From Demequina zhanjiangensis (lineage in GTDB: Bacteria; Actinomycetota; Actinomycetes; Actinomycetales; Demequinaceae), in contig NZ_JAUHPV010000009.1 in the NCBI RefSeq assembly GCF_030418315.1, positions 1 to 64,000 of the forward strand: a stretch of DNA of 64,000 nucleotides, in the 5' to 3' direction. The position numbers and the translations under genes were made by a program. Positions 21,314-31,210 of the stretch are shown piece by piece. How positions within the stretch are numbered: position 1 is the first letter of the stretch; each line of letters starts with the position of its first letter. The notes below the pieces were generated by a model that was given only the letters and a program-made list of their open reading frames with translations, had not been told where the DNA came from and made no database searches.

Positions 21314-22048
21314 ATGGCTCCGACCACCCGCGCGTCGATCACTGCCGTCGCCGCAGCGGTGGTGGCCGGCTCTGGCTACCTGGGCGCCCGCTACCTCGCG
21401 CTCGCCATCCTGGTGCTCGCCCTCGCGATGTCGATCGGCTGGTCCTCGCTGGTCCACATGGGCCGTCAGTGGACCACCACCGCCATCGTCGGCGGCGGCG
21501 GAGCGGTCGCGATCGTGGCGGTCGCGATCGGCCGCAACGAGCCCTATCTGCGGTACATCGTGATCGCGCTGGCCGCGATCACGATCGCGTCCCTCATCGC
21601 CGAGGTGTTCCTGCCGTCGCCGCGCGGCCACGTCCTGAACGCCGTCGCGGGCACCGCCGCCGGCGGCGCGATCGCGACGGCCGGCTCCGCGTGGATCGCG
21701 TCGGTCCGCACGCCCGGCTCCGAGGACCTCATCGTCGCCGGGGCCGTGACGCTCGCGATGGCGGCAGTGTTCTCCACGGCGACGCAGCGCCCAGGCGTGA
21801 ACACGTTCCTCACCTTCCTGCTGGGAGCAGGCGCGGGCGCGGCGATGGGCCTCCTCTTCGTCTCGCTCAGCTGGTACGGCGGCGTGCTCGTCGGCCTCCT
21901 GACGGGCGCCACCGTCGTGCTGATGACGGAGCTGTACCGGCGCGAGCCCCGCACCCGCACGCGGTGGGCGGGAATAGCGTCGGCCATCGCGCCCGTTCTT
22001 ATCGCCGGCGTGCTCGTCTATCTTGCGGGACGCCTGCTCATCGGTTGA
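21314..22048 (+). CDS. Multi-pass membrane protein of unknown function
   Basis: A 244-residue, very hydrophobic protein with seven to eight predicted membrane segments, beginning VAAAVVAGSGYLGARYLALAI and ending IAPVLIAGVLVYLAGRLLIG. No enzymatic or transport motif is recognisable. It is divergent from glnR with 56 bp between starts, and the thioredoxin-like gene begins 12 bp downstream, so it heads a forward operon. A link to GlnR control is possible but not shown by any site I can see. Confidence 0.8.
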   Translation: MAPTTRASITAVAAAVVAGSGYLGARYLALAILVLALAMSIGWSSLVHMGRQWTTTAIVGGGGAVAIVAVAIGRNEPYLRYIVIALAAITIASLIAEVFLPSPRGHVLNAVAGTAAGGAIATAGSAWIASVRTPGSEDLIVAGAVTLAMAAVFSTATQRPGVNTFLTFLLGAGAGAAMGLLFVSLSWYGGVLVGLLTGATVVLMTELYRREPRTRTRWAGIASAIAPVLIAGVLVYLAGRLLIG

Positions 22049-22060
22049 CGGAGGTCCCCC

Positions 22061-22495
22061 TTGCTCGTCCGCGTCCTCATCGTGCTCGCGCTGCTCGCGG
22101 TCGCGTCCCTCGCCTACTGGTGGTGGGCGCGTCGTCAGGGCCGTGTGACCCGCGTGGAGATCCCCGGCGCGCTCACACCGGCGGTGCTGGGAGCGCCGCG
22201 CGGCTACCGCGCCACCTTCGTGCAGTTCTCCACCCCGGTGTGCGCGAAGTGCCCTCCCACGCGGACGCTCCTGAAGCGCGTCGCCGAGGAGTACGAGGGC
22301 GTCTCCCACATCGGCATCGACGCGTCCGAGCGTCTCGACCTCGCTCGCGAGCTCGACATCATGCGCACGCCCACCACGCTCGTGCTCGACACGAACGGCG
22401 TCGTGGTCGCCCGCATCTCCGGCGCGCCCACCGAGGCTCAGGCGCGCGAGGCGATCGACGCGACGCCGCCCGCCGACTCCGAGTACGCCATCTGA
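22061..22495 (+). CDS. Thioredoxin-fold membrane-anchored protein
   Basis: A 144-residue protein with an N-terminal membrane anchor (VLIVLALLAVASLAYWWWA, about residues 4-22) and a thioredoxin domain whose active site is VCAKCPPT (CxxC near residue 64). The cis-proline context TPTTLVLDTNGVVVARISG is typical. It may be an extracytoplasmic thiol reductase or electron donor. The TTG at 22061 is a good start because GGAGGT lies 5 nt before it. It belongs to the operon that begins with the membrane protein. Confidence 0.85.
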   Translation: MLVRVLIVLALLAVASLAYWWWARRQGRVTRVEIPGALTPAVLGAPRGYRATFVQFSTPVCAKCPPTRTLLKRVAEEYEGVSHIGIDASERLDLARELDIMRTPTTLVLDTNGVVVARISGAPTEAQAREAIDATPPADSEYAI

Positions 22496-22543
22496 CCGGT
22501 CGGCGGCATCGACCTGGCGCCGGCACGCATACCTGCCAGGGCA

Positions 22544-22573
22544 TGACGCCCTACCCACCTCTCCCCGTAGAAT
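22544..22573 (+). promoter_or_regulatory. Candidate promoter of the DUF4395 gene
   Basis: TGACGC, an 18-bp spacer and TAGAAT (22568-22573) give a good sigma-70-type promoter with a leader of about 45 nt carrying the ribosome site GGAGGAA. Confidence 0.5.
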
Positions 22574-22624
22574 CTCCGCACGTGCCGTGAGGCACCCCGA
22601 TCCCCCACCCCCGGAGGAATCCCC

Positions 22625-23062
22625 ATGGCCAAGGACATCCGCATCGACCCGCGCGGCCCGCGCTTCGGCGCCGCCGTCACCCTCGTCGTCGCCGTCGCCA
22701 CCATCGTGATCGGCGCCAACAGCGTCGGACTGGTGCTCGCCTTCCTGCTGGCCGCCCTGTTCCTCCCCGGCGCGATCGTCGGCCCCCAGGCCACCGTGCA
22801 GTCCGCGATCTTCCAGAAGTGGGTGCGTCCGCGCCTCGATCCCCCGGCCGAGACCGAGTCGTTCCGCGCCCCACGGTTCGCACAGCAGGTGGGGCTCGGC
22901 TTCTCGATCCTCGCCATCGTGTTCCTCGGGCTGAACGTGGTGCTCGGCTTCTACATCGCGATCGGCTTCGTGGTGCTCGCCTCGTTCCTCAACGCGGTGT
23001 TCGACTTCTGCATGGGCTGCGAGGTCTACCTGCTCGCGACGCGCGCGACCCGCCGCGCCTGA
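22625..23062 (+). CDS. DUF4395 membrane protein
   Basis: A 145-residue protein with four predicted membrane helices. DUF4395 features are visible: the start IDPRGPRFGAAVTLVVAV, the motif GPQATVQSAIFQKWVRPRL in the middle and LNAVFDFCMGCEVYL near the end with a conserved Cys-Met-Gly-Cys. The close cysteines and the adjacent thioredoxin gene suggest a shared thiol-redox role, which is inference. GGAGGAA precedes the ATG. Confidence 0.88.
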   Translation: MAKDIRIDPRGPRFGAAVTLVVAVATIVIGANSVGLVLAFLLAALFLPGAIVGPQATVQSAIFQKWVRPRLDPPAETESFRAPRFAQQVGLGFSILAIVFLGLNVVLGFYIAIGFVVLASFLNAVFDFCMGCEVYLLATRATRRA

Positions 23063-23082
23063 CCCGGCCCTCCCTTTCGTCT

Positions 23083-23088
23083 TAGGAT
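23083..23088 (+). promoter_or_regulatory. -10 box for a leaderless microprotein mRNA
   Basis: TAGGAT ends 6 nt before the ATG at 23095. CTGACC 18 bp upstream could be the -35 box. The transcript would begin at or within a base of the start codon. Confidence 0.5.
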
Positions 23089-23094
23089 GACTGC

Positions 23095-23205
23095 ATGACA
23101 GCGCTGGGGCTCATCTTCACCATCCTCGCGGTGCTCGGCTTCGCCGCCACCGCGTGGGTTGTCGGCATCGTCGCCTACCGTCTGCTGAAGGATGGAAATC
23201 GTTGA
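23095..23205 (+). CDS. 36-residue membrane microprotein
   Basis: The peptide has a short polar N-terminus (MTAL), one membrane helix of about 24 residues (GLIFTILAVLGFAATAWVVG and on) and a positively charged C-terminus (YRLLKDGNR), predicting a C-in topology. Its stop codon overlaps the TTG start of the nitrobindin-like gene (TTGA), and the AAGGATGGA inside its last codons serves as that gene's ribosome site. A well-placed -10 box lies just upstream. These signs support a real gene of unknown function. Confidence 0.6.
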   Translation: MTALGLIFTILAVLGFAATAWVVGIVAYRLLKDGNR

Positions 23206-23753
23206 CCTTCACTCTTCCTGACGGCCTCGCGCCCGAGGTCTACCCGCTTGCCTGGCTCGTCGGCGAATGGGAGGGCTCCGGAGAGCTCTCCTACCCCGGC
23301 ATCGAGGCGTCGGCCTTCCGCCAGCGCGCCACCTTCGACCACGACGGCGGCCCGTACCTCACCTACTCCTCGTCGATCAGCCTCATGGGGCCCGACGGCG
23401 AGGCAGGCCAGGTGTGGCAGGTCGAGTCCGGCTTCTGGCGCGTCGCGCCGCAGGCGCCCGAGGGCGTCGAGCTGCAGGACTTCCAGCACCCGCTCGAGGT
23501 CATCATGACGGAGGCCTCCGGCGTGATCTCCGCCTACATGGGAGCTGTCGGCAACGGGCGCGTCGATCTGGCGACGCGCTTCATCGCGTCCACCGAGAGC
23601 GGCCCCGAGGTGCGCGGAGCCACCCGCATGTACGGCAACGTCAAGGGCGAGCTCATGTGGGCGTGGGACATGGCCGCGTTCGGCCAGGAGCTGCAGTCCT
23701 ACGCCGCCGCACGCATGTCCCGGGTCGACGCGGAATCGTCCGACGAGTCCTGA
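23202..23753 (+). CDS. Nitrobindin-like / FABP-family heme-binding protein
   Basis: A 183-residue beta-barrel protein resembling mycobacterial Rv0813c and nitrobindins (DUF1794/THAP4 domain). The family motif G-x-W-x-G-x-G appears as VGEWEGSGELSYPGIE near residue 20. The typical ferric-heme histidine near the C-terminus is not obvious, so heme binding is unsure. TTG at 23202 is chosen because it overlaps the upstream microprotein stop and has AAGGATGGA ahead. An N-terminal extension in the same frame would overlap that gene. Confidence 0.82.
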   Translation: MTFTLPDGLAPEVYPLAWLVGEWEGSGELSYPGIEASAFRQRATFDHDGGPYLTYSSSISLMGPDGEAGQVWQVESGFWRVAPQAPEGVELQDFQHPLEVIMTEASGVISAYMGAVGNGRVDLATRFIASTESGPEVRGATRMYGNVKGELMWAWDMAAFGQELQSYAAARMSRVDAESSDES

Positions 23754-23766
23754 GCGTTCCTCTCTC

Positions 23767-24924
23767 ATGAGCACCACCACGACCAGCCCCCTTCTCGCGC
23801 GCCATGGCGCCGTCGAGGCGACCGGCCTGGATGCCGGCGTCGCCTGGCACTACGGCGATCCGACGGCGGAGCAGCGTGCGCTCGCACAGGGACGCGCCGT
23901 CGTCGACCAGTCTCACCTCGGCATCGTCACCGTCACCGGTCCCGACCGGCTGTCATGGCTGAACTCGCTGACCACGCAGGAGGTCACCTCTCTCGCCCCC
24001 GGCGTCTCGACCGAGCTGATGATCCTCAGCCCGCAGGGCCGGATCGAGCACGTCGCCTCCGCGGTGGACGACGGCGAGACGACGTGGCTGATCACCGAGA
24101 CCCCCGAGGGCCTCTCGACCTTCCTGGACCGGATGCGCTTCATGCTGCGCGTCGAGGTGTCCGACGTCACCTCCGAGTGGGCGGCGCTCGGCGAGGCCGT
24201 GCGCGCGCCCGCCGCCGAGGGTGAGCCCGTCACATGGGTGGATCCGTGGCCCGACGTGGCCGCCGGAGGCACCACCTACGCAGCCGACACCTCGACCCAT
24301 CCCGGCTCGATGCGTGCGTGGCGGCTCGTGATCGTCCCGCGCGCGTCGCTCGACTCCGAGGTCGACTCGCGGCTCGCCGCCGGCTGGACGCTCGCCGGCA
24401 CCTGGGCCAGCGAGGCGCTCCGCATCGAGGCCTACCGCCCCCGCGCCGCCGCCGAGGTCGACGGCGCCACGCTCCCCCATGAGCTCGACTGGCTCCGCAC
24501 CGCCGTGCACCTGCACAAGGGCTGCTACCGCGGCCAGGAGACGGTCGCGAAGGTCCACAACGTCGGGCGGCCGCCGCGTCGTCTCACGCTCCTGCACCTG
24601 GACGGGTCCGCCCACGCCCTGCCTGAGCTGGGCGCCGAGGTCATGATCGGCGAGGGCGACGACGCGAAGGTCGCCGGCCACGTCACCTCCGTCTCGCGCC
24701 ACCACGAGCTCGGGCCCATCGCGCTGGCCATCCTCAAGCGCTCGACCGACCCGTCGGCCACCCTCGTCGTGCCGTCCGACGGCGGTCCTCTCAGCGCAGC
24801 CCAGGAGCTGATCGTGAACGCCGACGGCTTCAGCGCCGACCGCCCGCCCAAGGTGGGCCCCACCATGAAGGGCCTACTCATGGGCAAGGGCTGCGCCGCC
24901 GACGGCGGAGACATGCCCGCCTGA
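23767..24924 (+). CDS. ygfZ: Folate-dependent YgfZ/GcvT-like protein (Fe-S cluster maintenance)
   Basis: A 385-residue relative of glycine-cleavage T protein. The YgfZ signature K-G-C-Y-x-G-Q-E is intact (LHKGCYRGQETVAKVHN, about residues 250-266), with its essential cysteine. The N-terminal folate fold contains VTVTGPDRLSWLNSLTTQEV. YgfZ helps assemble or repair certain Fe-S enzymes using tetrahydrofolate. It is 13 bp after the nitrobindin gene, probably in the same transcript, which suggests a redox or metal-cofactor theme together with the thioredoxin. Confidence 0.92.
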   Translation: MSTTTTSPLLARHGAVEATGLDAGVAWHYGDPTAEQRALAQGRAVVDQSHLGIVTVTGPDRLSWLNSLTTQEVTSLAPGVSTELMILSPQGRIEHVASAVDDGETTWLITETPEGLSTFLDRMRFMLRVEVSDVTSEWAALGEAVRAPAAEGEPVTWVDPWPDVAAGGTTYAADTSTHPGSMRAWRLVIVPRASLDSEVDSRLAAGWTLAGTWASEALRIEAYRPRAAAEVDGATLPHELDWLRTAVHLHKGCYRGQETVAKVHNVGRPPRRLTLLHLDGSAHALPELGAEVMIGEGDDAKVAGHVTSVSRHHELGPIALAILKRSTDPSATLVVPSDGGPLSAAQELIVNADGFSADRPPKVGPTMKGLLMGKGCAADGGDMPA

Positions 24925-24940
24925 CCGCCACCCGCGTCGT

Positions 24941-24996
24941 CCGGGTACCTGACGGTCTCCCTCCGGGTACCTGACGGTCTCCCTCCGGGCACGTGA
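24941..24996. repeat. 22-bp perfect tandem repeat, 2.5 copies
   Basis: A 22-bp unit beginning CCGGGTACCTGACGG is present at 24941-24962 and 24963-24984 without mismatch, followed by a partial copy (CCGGGCACGTGA, 24985-24996). It lies in the 183-bp gap after ygfZ. No dyad spans a unit, and two copies do not make a CRISPR array. Confidence 0.85.
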
Positions 24997-25107
24997 TGAT
25001 CGCGCCCGACCCACCCCGACCGGGCGACCCCGCGTCGTTCCCCCCGGCGAGGCGCTGCGCTACCGTGGTGCGCGTCGCCCGCCGCCCGTCCCCACGAGGA
25101 GTCATAC

Positions 25108-25440
25108 GTGTTCGGTTTCCTTCAGAGCTCAGTCGTGTTCGTCCTGTCGCTCGGCGCGCTCGTCGGCTCGATCTGGGCACTCGTGGACGCGGCGAAGTAC
25201 TCCAACTCGGCGTACGTGGCCGCGGGCAAGCAGACCAAGACGATCTGGCTGGCGATCCTCGCCGTCGCGACGCTCATCGCGTTCATCTCCGTCCCGCCGC
25301 CCATCGGCCGCGGCGGCGGCATCATCGGCTTCCTGGGGATCATCTCGATCGGCGCCGTGATCGTGTACTTCGTCGAGGTGCGCGTGAAGGTCGCCCCTCA
25401 CCACCGTCCGGGCTCCGGCCCCAAGGGCGGTACCTGGTGA
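25108..25440 (+). CDS. DUF2516 membrane protein
   Basis: A 110-residue protein with three predicted membrane helices. DUF2516 hallmarks are the N-terminal SIWALVDAAKY with an acidic residue in the first helix, the motif GKQTKTIWLAILAVATL, and the short C-terminal charged tail (VKVAPHHRPGSGPKG). Function unknown; found widely in actinobacteria. GTG start preceded by GAGGAG. Confidence 0.88.
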   Translation: MFGFLQSSVVFVLSLGALVGSIWALVDAAKYSNSAYVAAGKQTKTIWLAILAVATLIAFISVPPPIGRGGGIIGFLGIISIGAVIVYFVEVRVKVAPHHRPGSGPKGGTW

Positions 25441-25474
25441 GCCTCCGCTCCCTGGTCTCGGCGAGCGTCGCCCA

Positions 25475-25900
25475 GTGAGGGCGGTCCTCCAGCGCGCGTC
25501 CCGCGCGTCCGTCACGGTCGACGGTCGGGTCACCGCCTCCTTCGACCGTCAGGGCATCGTCGCGCTCGTAGGCGTCACCCACGACGACGGCGCCGAGCAG
25601 GTGGACCTGATCGCCCGCAAGATCGCCGACCTGCGCATCCTCGATGACGAGCGGTCCGTGCTCGACGAGAGTGCGCCGGTCATCGTCGTGTCGCAGTTCA
25701 CCCTGTATGCGGACACGCGCAAGGGTCGCCGCCCCACCTGGAACCAGGCTGCACCAGGCCCTGTCGCCGAGCCTCTGGTCGACGCCGTCGTCGAGTCCCT
25801 GCGGGGCCGCGGGCTCGAGGTCGGGACCGGCGTCTTCGGCGCGGACATGAAGGTCGAGCTCGTCAACGACGGGCCGATCACGATCATCGTCGAAGCCTGA
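25475..25900 (+). CDS. dtd: D-aminoacyl-tRNA deacylase
   Basis: Hydrolyses D-amino acids, and glycine mischarged on tRNA-Ala, from tRNAs. At 141 residues it is standard length. It begins MRAVLQRASRASVTVDG, has the catalytic SQFTLYADTRKGRRP segment near residue 70 and the cross-subunit motif NDGPITI near the end (the Gly-cis-Pro gate is GP in NDGP). GTG start, 34 bp after the DUF2516 gene. Confidence 0.96.
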   Translation: MRAVLQRASRASVTVDGRVTASFDRQGIVALVGVTHDDGAEQVDLIARKIADLRILDDERSVLDESAPVIVVSQFTLYADTRKGRRPTWNQAAPGPVAEPLVDAVVESLRGRGLEVGTGVFGADMKVELVNDGPITIIVEA

Positions 25901-26158
25901 GCGTGATCCTCAACCTCCTGGTCCGCATTCGGCGCATTTGGGGCGCACGCCCCGCCGACCCAGTCTGAGGCGCCCGTCACACCCCGTGTTTCCTGCGGGT
26001 GAACAGCATCACGCCCCTGGCGAACATGGGCATTCGGTGCCCCCCTCGCTGGTTAGCCTGGAAGCGCTCCGGGACCAGTCTCGGCGCAGCCGGCCCCTCG
26101 CCACCGCGGGAGGAGCCGCGTATCCCGGCCTCGGCCGGACGACTCTTGGGAGGTACAC

Positions 26159-28732
<2,574 letters not shown>

Positions 28733-28764
28733 CCTCTGGCTTCACCGCCAGGCTCCGGCTTCAT

Positions 28765-28800
28765 GAAGGCCCGTCGCCCCTCAGGGGGTGGCGGGCCTTC
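28765..28800 (+). terminator. ClpC terminator
   Basis: A 16-bp stem (28765-28780 with 28785-28800, two G-U pairs) capped by TCAG, 32 nt past the clpC stop. Confidence 0.8.
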
Positions 28801-28954
28801 GTCGTGCACGCGGGAGGGCGGGCCGCTACGTCGTTCAGCGACGCGATGCACCGCGGCCCGCCGATAGCGCGCCGCTTCCACAGAAACGGCGTCGCGTCGC
28901 GCTCGTCGCACACATTCGCGAAGTTCCACCACTCCTTGGCCCAACGTCTGCGCG

Positions 28955-29010
28955 CTGGCAGTACATGAGTGCCGGTTTCGCGTCGGTTCCCGGCACTCAT
29001 GTACTGCCAG
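28955..29010. repeat. Perfect 21-bp inverted repeat (hairpin element A)
   Basis: The 21-nt arms 28955-28975 and 28990-29010 are perfectly complementary and flank a 14-nt loop. Each arm contains CAGTA, two bases, then TGAGTGC. It lies between convergent clpC and the SRPBCC gene, well past the clpC terminator, and has no T-tract. It shares its core words with element B at 31133-31190. Confidence 0.85.
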
Positions 29011-29057
29011 GAAGCATCGCGAGCAGGTAGCGGGGTGGGGTTGGGGCGGGCTCCCGT

Positions 29058-29540
29058 TCAGATGGCGGCGCGTGATTCCGCGGCCGACTTGATCTCGTTC
29101 AGGTCGGTCTGCATCGCCTTGCGCGTCGCGGAGGCACCCAGCGGCGCAGTCAGCTTCGCCATGAACCGTGAGAATCCTGAGGCGTCGGCGCTGGGGCTGC
29201 CGGTGAAGCGCATGGTGAGTCGCGTGCCGGAGGCCAACGGCTCCACAGTGAAGCCCGAGACGTAGTCCGCGCCGTGGCTGTGCGCGACGACGGTCGTCGA
29301 CCTTGGCGCGTCGACCGAGGCGACCTCCATGTCCTCGGTCGCCTCCTTGCCGAACATCTTCCGCGTCTCACGCCAGCGCGTGCCCACCTCGTAGCCGTTT
29401 GGGCCGCCCAGCCTCTCCACCTTGAGGATCCCGGACATGACCTCCGAGGCTCCGTCCAGGTCCGTGATGATCGCCCACACCGTGTCGGCCGGGGCCTCGA
29501 TGTCGACGGAGACGTCGACGCTCCACTCGTCCTTGGTCAT
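29058..29540 (-). CDS. SRPBCC-family protein
   Basis: A 160-residue START/Bet v1-like protein with a hydrophobic ligand cavity. The opening VDVSVDIEAPADTVWAIITD and the central VERLGGPNGYEVGTRWRETR are typical of polyketide-cyclase/dehydrase-like members. The C-terminal amphipathic helix (MQTDLNEIKSAAESRAA) closes the fold. The ligand is unknown. ATG at 29540 has GGGGAG upstream. It lies downstream of the AraC-family gene and may be co-transcribed. Confidence 0.85.
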   Translation of the reverse strand: MTKDEWSVDVSVDIEAPADTVWAIITDLDGASEVMSGILKVERLGGPNGYEVGTRWRETRKMFGKEATEDMEVASVDAPRSTTVVAHSHGADYVSGFTVEPLASGTRLTMRFTGSPSADASGFSRFMAKLTAPLGASATRKAMQTDLNEIKSAAESRAAI

Positions 29541-29641
29541 GGTCCGCTCCCCTCGGGCCGCCCGGGGATGCGGCCCTCTCTCGGAACGTAGCACGCGGCC
29601 GCTGGCCCGGCTCAGCCGCGTCGGGCGTCGCAAAGCCCGGT

Positions 29642-30553
29642 TCAACCGCGTCGGAAGTCGCGGGGCCGCACGCCGACCACCCGCTGGAACGCGTCCGAGA
29701 GCGCGAACCCGTCGGCGTAGCCCACCGCGCGTGCGACGGAGTCGACCGTCGCGTCCGTGGAAGCGAGCAGCGATGCCGCCTCATCCATGCGCCACCGGGT
29801 GAGGGCGGCGCCCGGAGTCTGGCCGAAGAGCGCGGAGAAGCGCGCGGTGAACGCCGAGCGAGACATCCCCGCCCGCGCCGCCATGGATGCGACGGTCCAG
29901 TCGCCGGCGAGGTCAGAACGCACCGTCGCGGCCACCTCCCGCGTCATGCGATCCCCTGCACCTTCGGCAGGGAGCACCGTCGCAGTCCGCATCGCATCCA
30001 GCGCCACCAGCTCCGCGAGCCGCCGGAGCACGCCGTCGTCGTCGGCGACCGACGGGGACGCTGCCTCCTCCGCCAACGCGGCCGCATACCTGGACGCGGT
30101 CCGCAGGCCCGTGACCACCCGCAGGTCATCGCCGACGCGGGTGGCCGCGAGCGCCGCGAGCCGCGGGTCCTCGACGGAGGCGACGAGCAGGCGCACTCCG
30201 GCGTCGGCCCGGTGCCCCCACATGCGGATCCCGAGCGCCCACTCGTCCTTCAGGGGCCGGCCGTCGACGCTGTGGCAGACATGCTGGGCGTCGACCCGGG
30301 CGGCGAGCGCAGCCCCCGGGTCAGTGGCCAGCACGTACGGGGCGCGGCCCACCATCAGCAGCGCATCTCCGGGCGCCACCTCGGCATGCCGATCGCCGCG
30401 AGAGACGTGAAAGCCTCCGGTCTCGGCGACGAGGATCGTGAGGTCGCCGGCGTCGTGAAGCTCGAGCGCAGCAGGCGCGTCCAGGCACGCGCGGAGCACG
30501 AAGACGGGTGGGTCGCTCCACTCGTCGCCGGGCGCGGCATCAACGGGCGACAT
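29642..30553 (-). CDS. AraC-family regulator with cupin sensor domain
   Basis: A 303-residue activator. The N-terminal half is a Cupin_6-type domain (GGFHVSRGDRHAEVAPGDALLMV), and the C-terminal half has two helix-turn-helix motifs (WTVASMAARAGMSRSAFTARF and DSVARAVGYADGFALSDAFQR). The family often controls an adjacent oxidoreductase or DUF1772 gene. ATG at 30553 is used; a GTG at 30574 is possible. It is divergent from the DUF1772 gene with only 84 bp between starts, so it very probably regulates it. Confidence 0.9.
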   Translation of the reverse strand: MSPVDAAPGDEWSDPPVFVLRACLDAPAALELHDAGDLTILVAETGGFHVSRGDRHAEVAPGDALLMVGRAPYVLATDPGAALAARVDAQHVCHSVDGRPLKDEWALGIRMWGHRADAGVRLLVASVEDPRLAALAATRVGDDLRVVTGLRTASRYAAALAEEAASPSVADDDGVLRRLAELVALDAMRTATVLPAEGAGDRMTREVAATVRSDLAGDWTVASMAARAGMSRSAFTARFSALFGQTPGAALTRWRMDEAASLLASTDATVDSVARAVGYADGFALSDAFQRVVGVRPRDFRRG

Positions 30554-30637
30554 CCGCCCATTCTGTCGCGACACTCACCCATGGGAGAAGGGGCCGCGAG
30601 CGCGTGGACTGGTGGCACACAGGAAAGGACCACTCCC

Positions 30638-31102
30638 ATGCAAGCTCTCACCACAGTCGCCCTCGGCACCGCGGCCGCGTTCGCTGCCGTCAACGCAGGT
30701 TCGTTCGCAGCGTTCTCCACCTTCGTCATGCCCGCGCTCAAGGACGTCGGCGCTCCAACGGGTTCGTCGGCGATGCGCGCGATCAACGTCACCGCGCCAA
30801 GGCCGTTCGCCCTGACCCTCCCGCTCGGCTTGCTCGCTGGCGCTGGCGCTGCCGTGCTCGCGTTCCGGTCGGGTCCGGATGCGGGCTGGTGGGCTTCGGT
30901 GGGCGCGGTCGGCGCCGTCGGCATGACCGCTATCACCGCGGCGGCCAACATCCCGCTCAACAACCGTCTGGAGCGGTGGACGCCCCGGGACGACGCCGAG
31001 TGGCGTGGCTGGGTGCGGCCGTGGACGCGCGCGAACTCAGCGCGCACGACGGTGGGCCTGGGATCCGTCGTCGCCTTCGTGGTGAGCGCGGCGCTGTCGT
31101 AG
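30638..31102 (+). CDS. DUF1772 (anthrone oxygenase-like) membrane protein
   Basis: A 154-residue integral membrane protein with four predicted helices. The family motif NIPLNNRLERW near residue 110 and the terminal RTTVGLGSVVAFVVSAAL identify DUF1772, whose characterised fungal relatives are anthrone oxygenases; the bacterial substrate is unknown. The ATG has AGGAAAGGA ahead. Control by the divergent AraC-type gene is inferred. Confidence 0.88.
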   Translation: MQALTTVALGTAAAFAAVNAGSFAAFSTFVMPALKDVGAPTGSSAMRAINVTAPRPFALTLPLGLLAGAGAAVLAFRSGPDAGWWASVGAVGAVGMTAITAAANIPLNNRLERWTPRDDAEWRGWVRPWTRANSARTTVGLGSVVAFVVSAALS

Positions 31103-31132
31103 GCGCCGCGTGGTCTCGGCGCCGCGAAGCGC

Positions 31133-31190
31133 CCCAGTAGTCGTGGGGTGCGGGATTCGGCCCCGCTCTCAGCACTCAGGGACTACTGGG
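31133..31190. repeat. Inverted-repeat hairpin element B
   Basis: CCCAGTAGTC (31133-31142) and GACTACTGGG (31181-31190) are perfect arms; inside them GGTGC faces GCACTC. The right arm read in reverse contains CAGTA, five bases, then TGAGTGC, the same words as element A. It ends 20 bp upstream of the aldo/keto reductase gene, overlapping where its -35 region should lie. Confidence 0.65.
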
Positions 31191-31198
31191 AGCATGGC

Positions 31199-31204
31199 TA
31201 GGCT
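31199..31204 (+). promoter_or_regulatory. -10 box for leaderless aldo/keto reductase mRNA
   Basis: TAGGCT ends 6 nt before the ATG at 31211; no ribosome site is present. Hairpin element B ends 8 bp upstream of this box. Confidence 0.45.
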
Positions 31205-31210
31205 GGCGGC

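Noticed and set aside
24941..24996. CRISPR array
   Set aside because: The units are directly adjacent without spacers and only about 2.5 copies exist.
25901..26158. ClgR or HspR operator before clpC
   Set aside because: A CGAA-N8-TTCG dyad is present, but it does not match either consensus closely, and no second site supports it.
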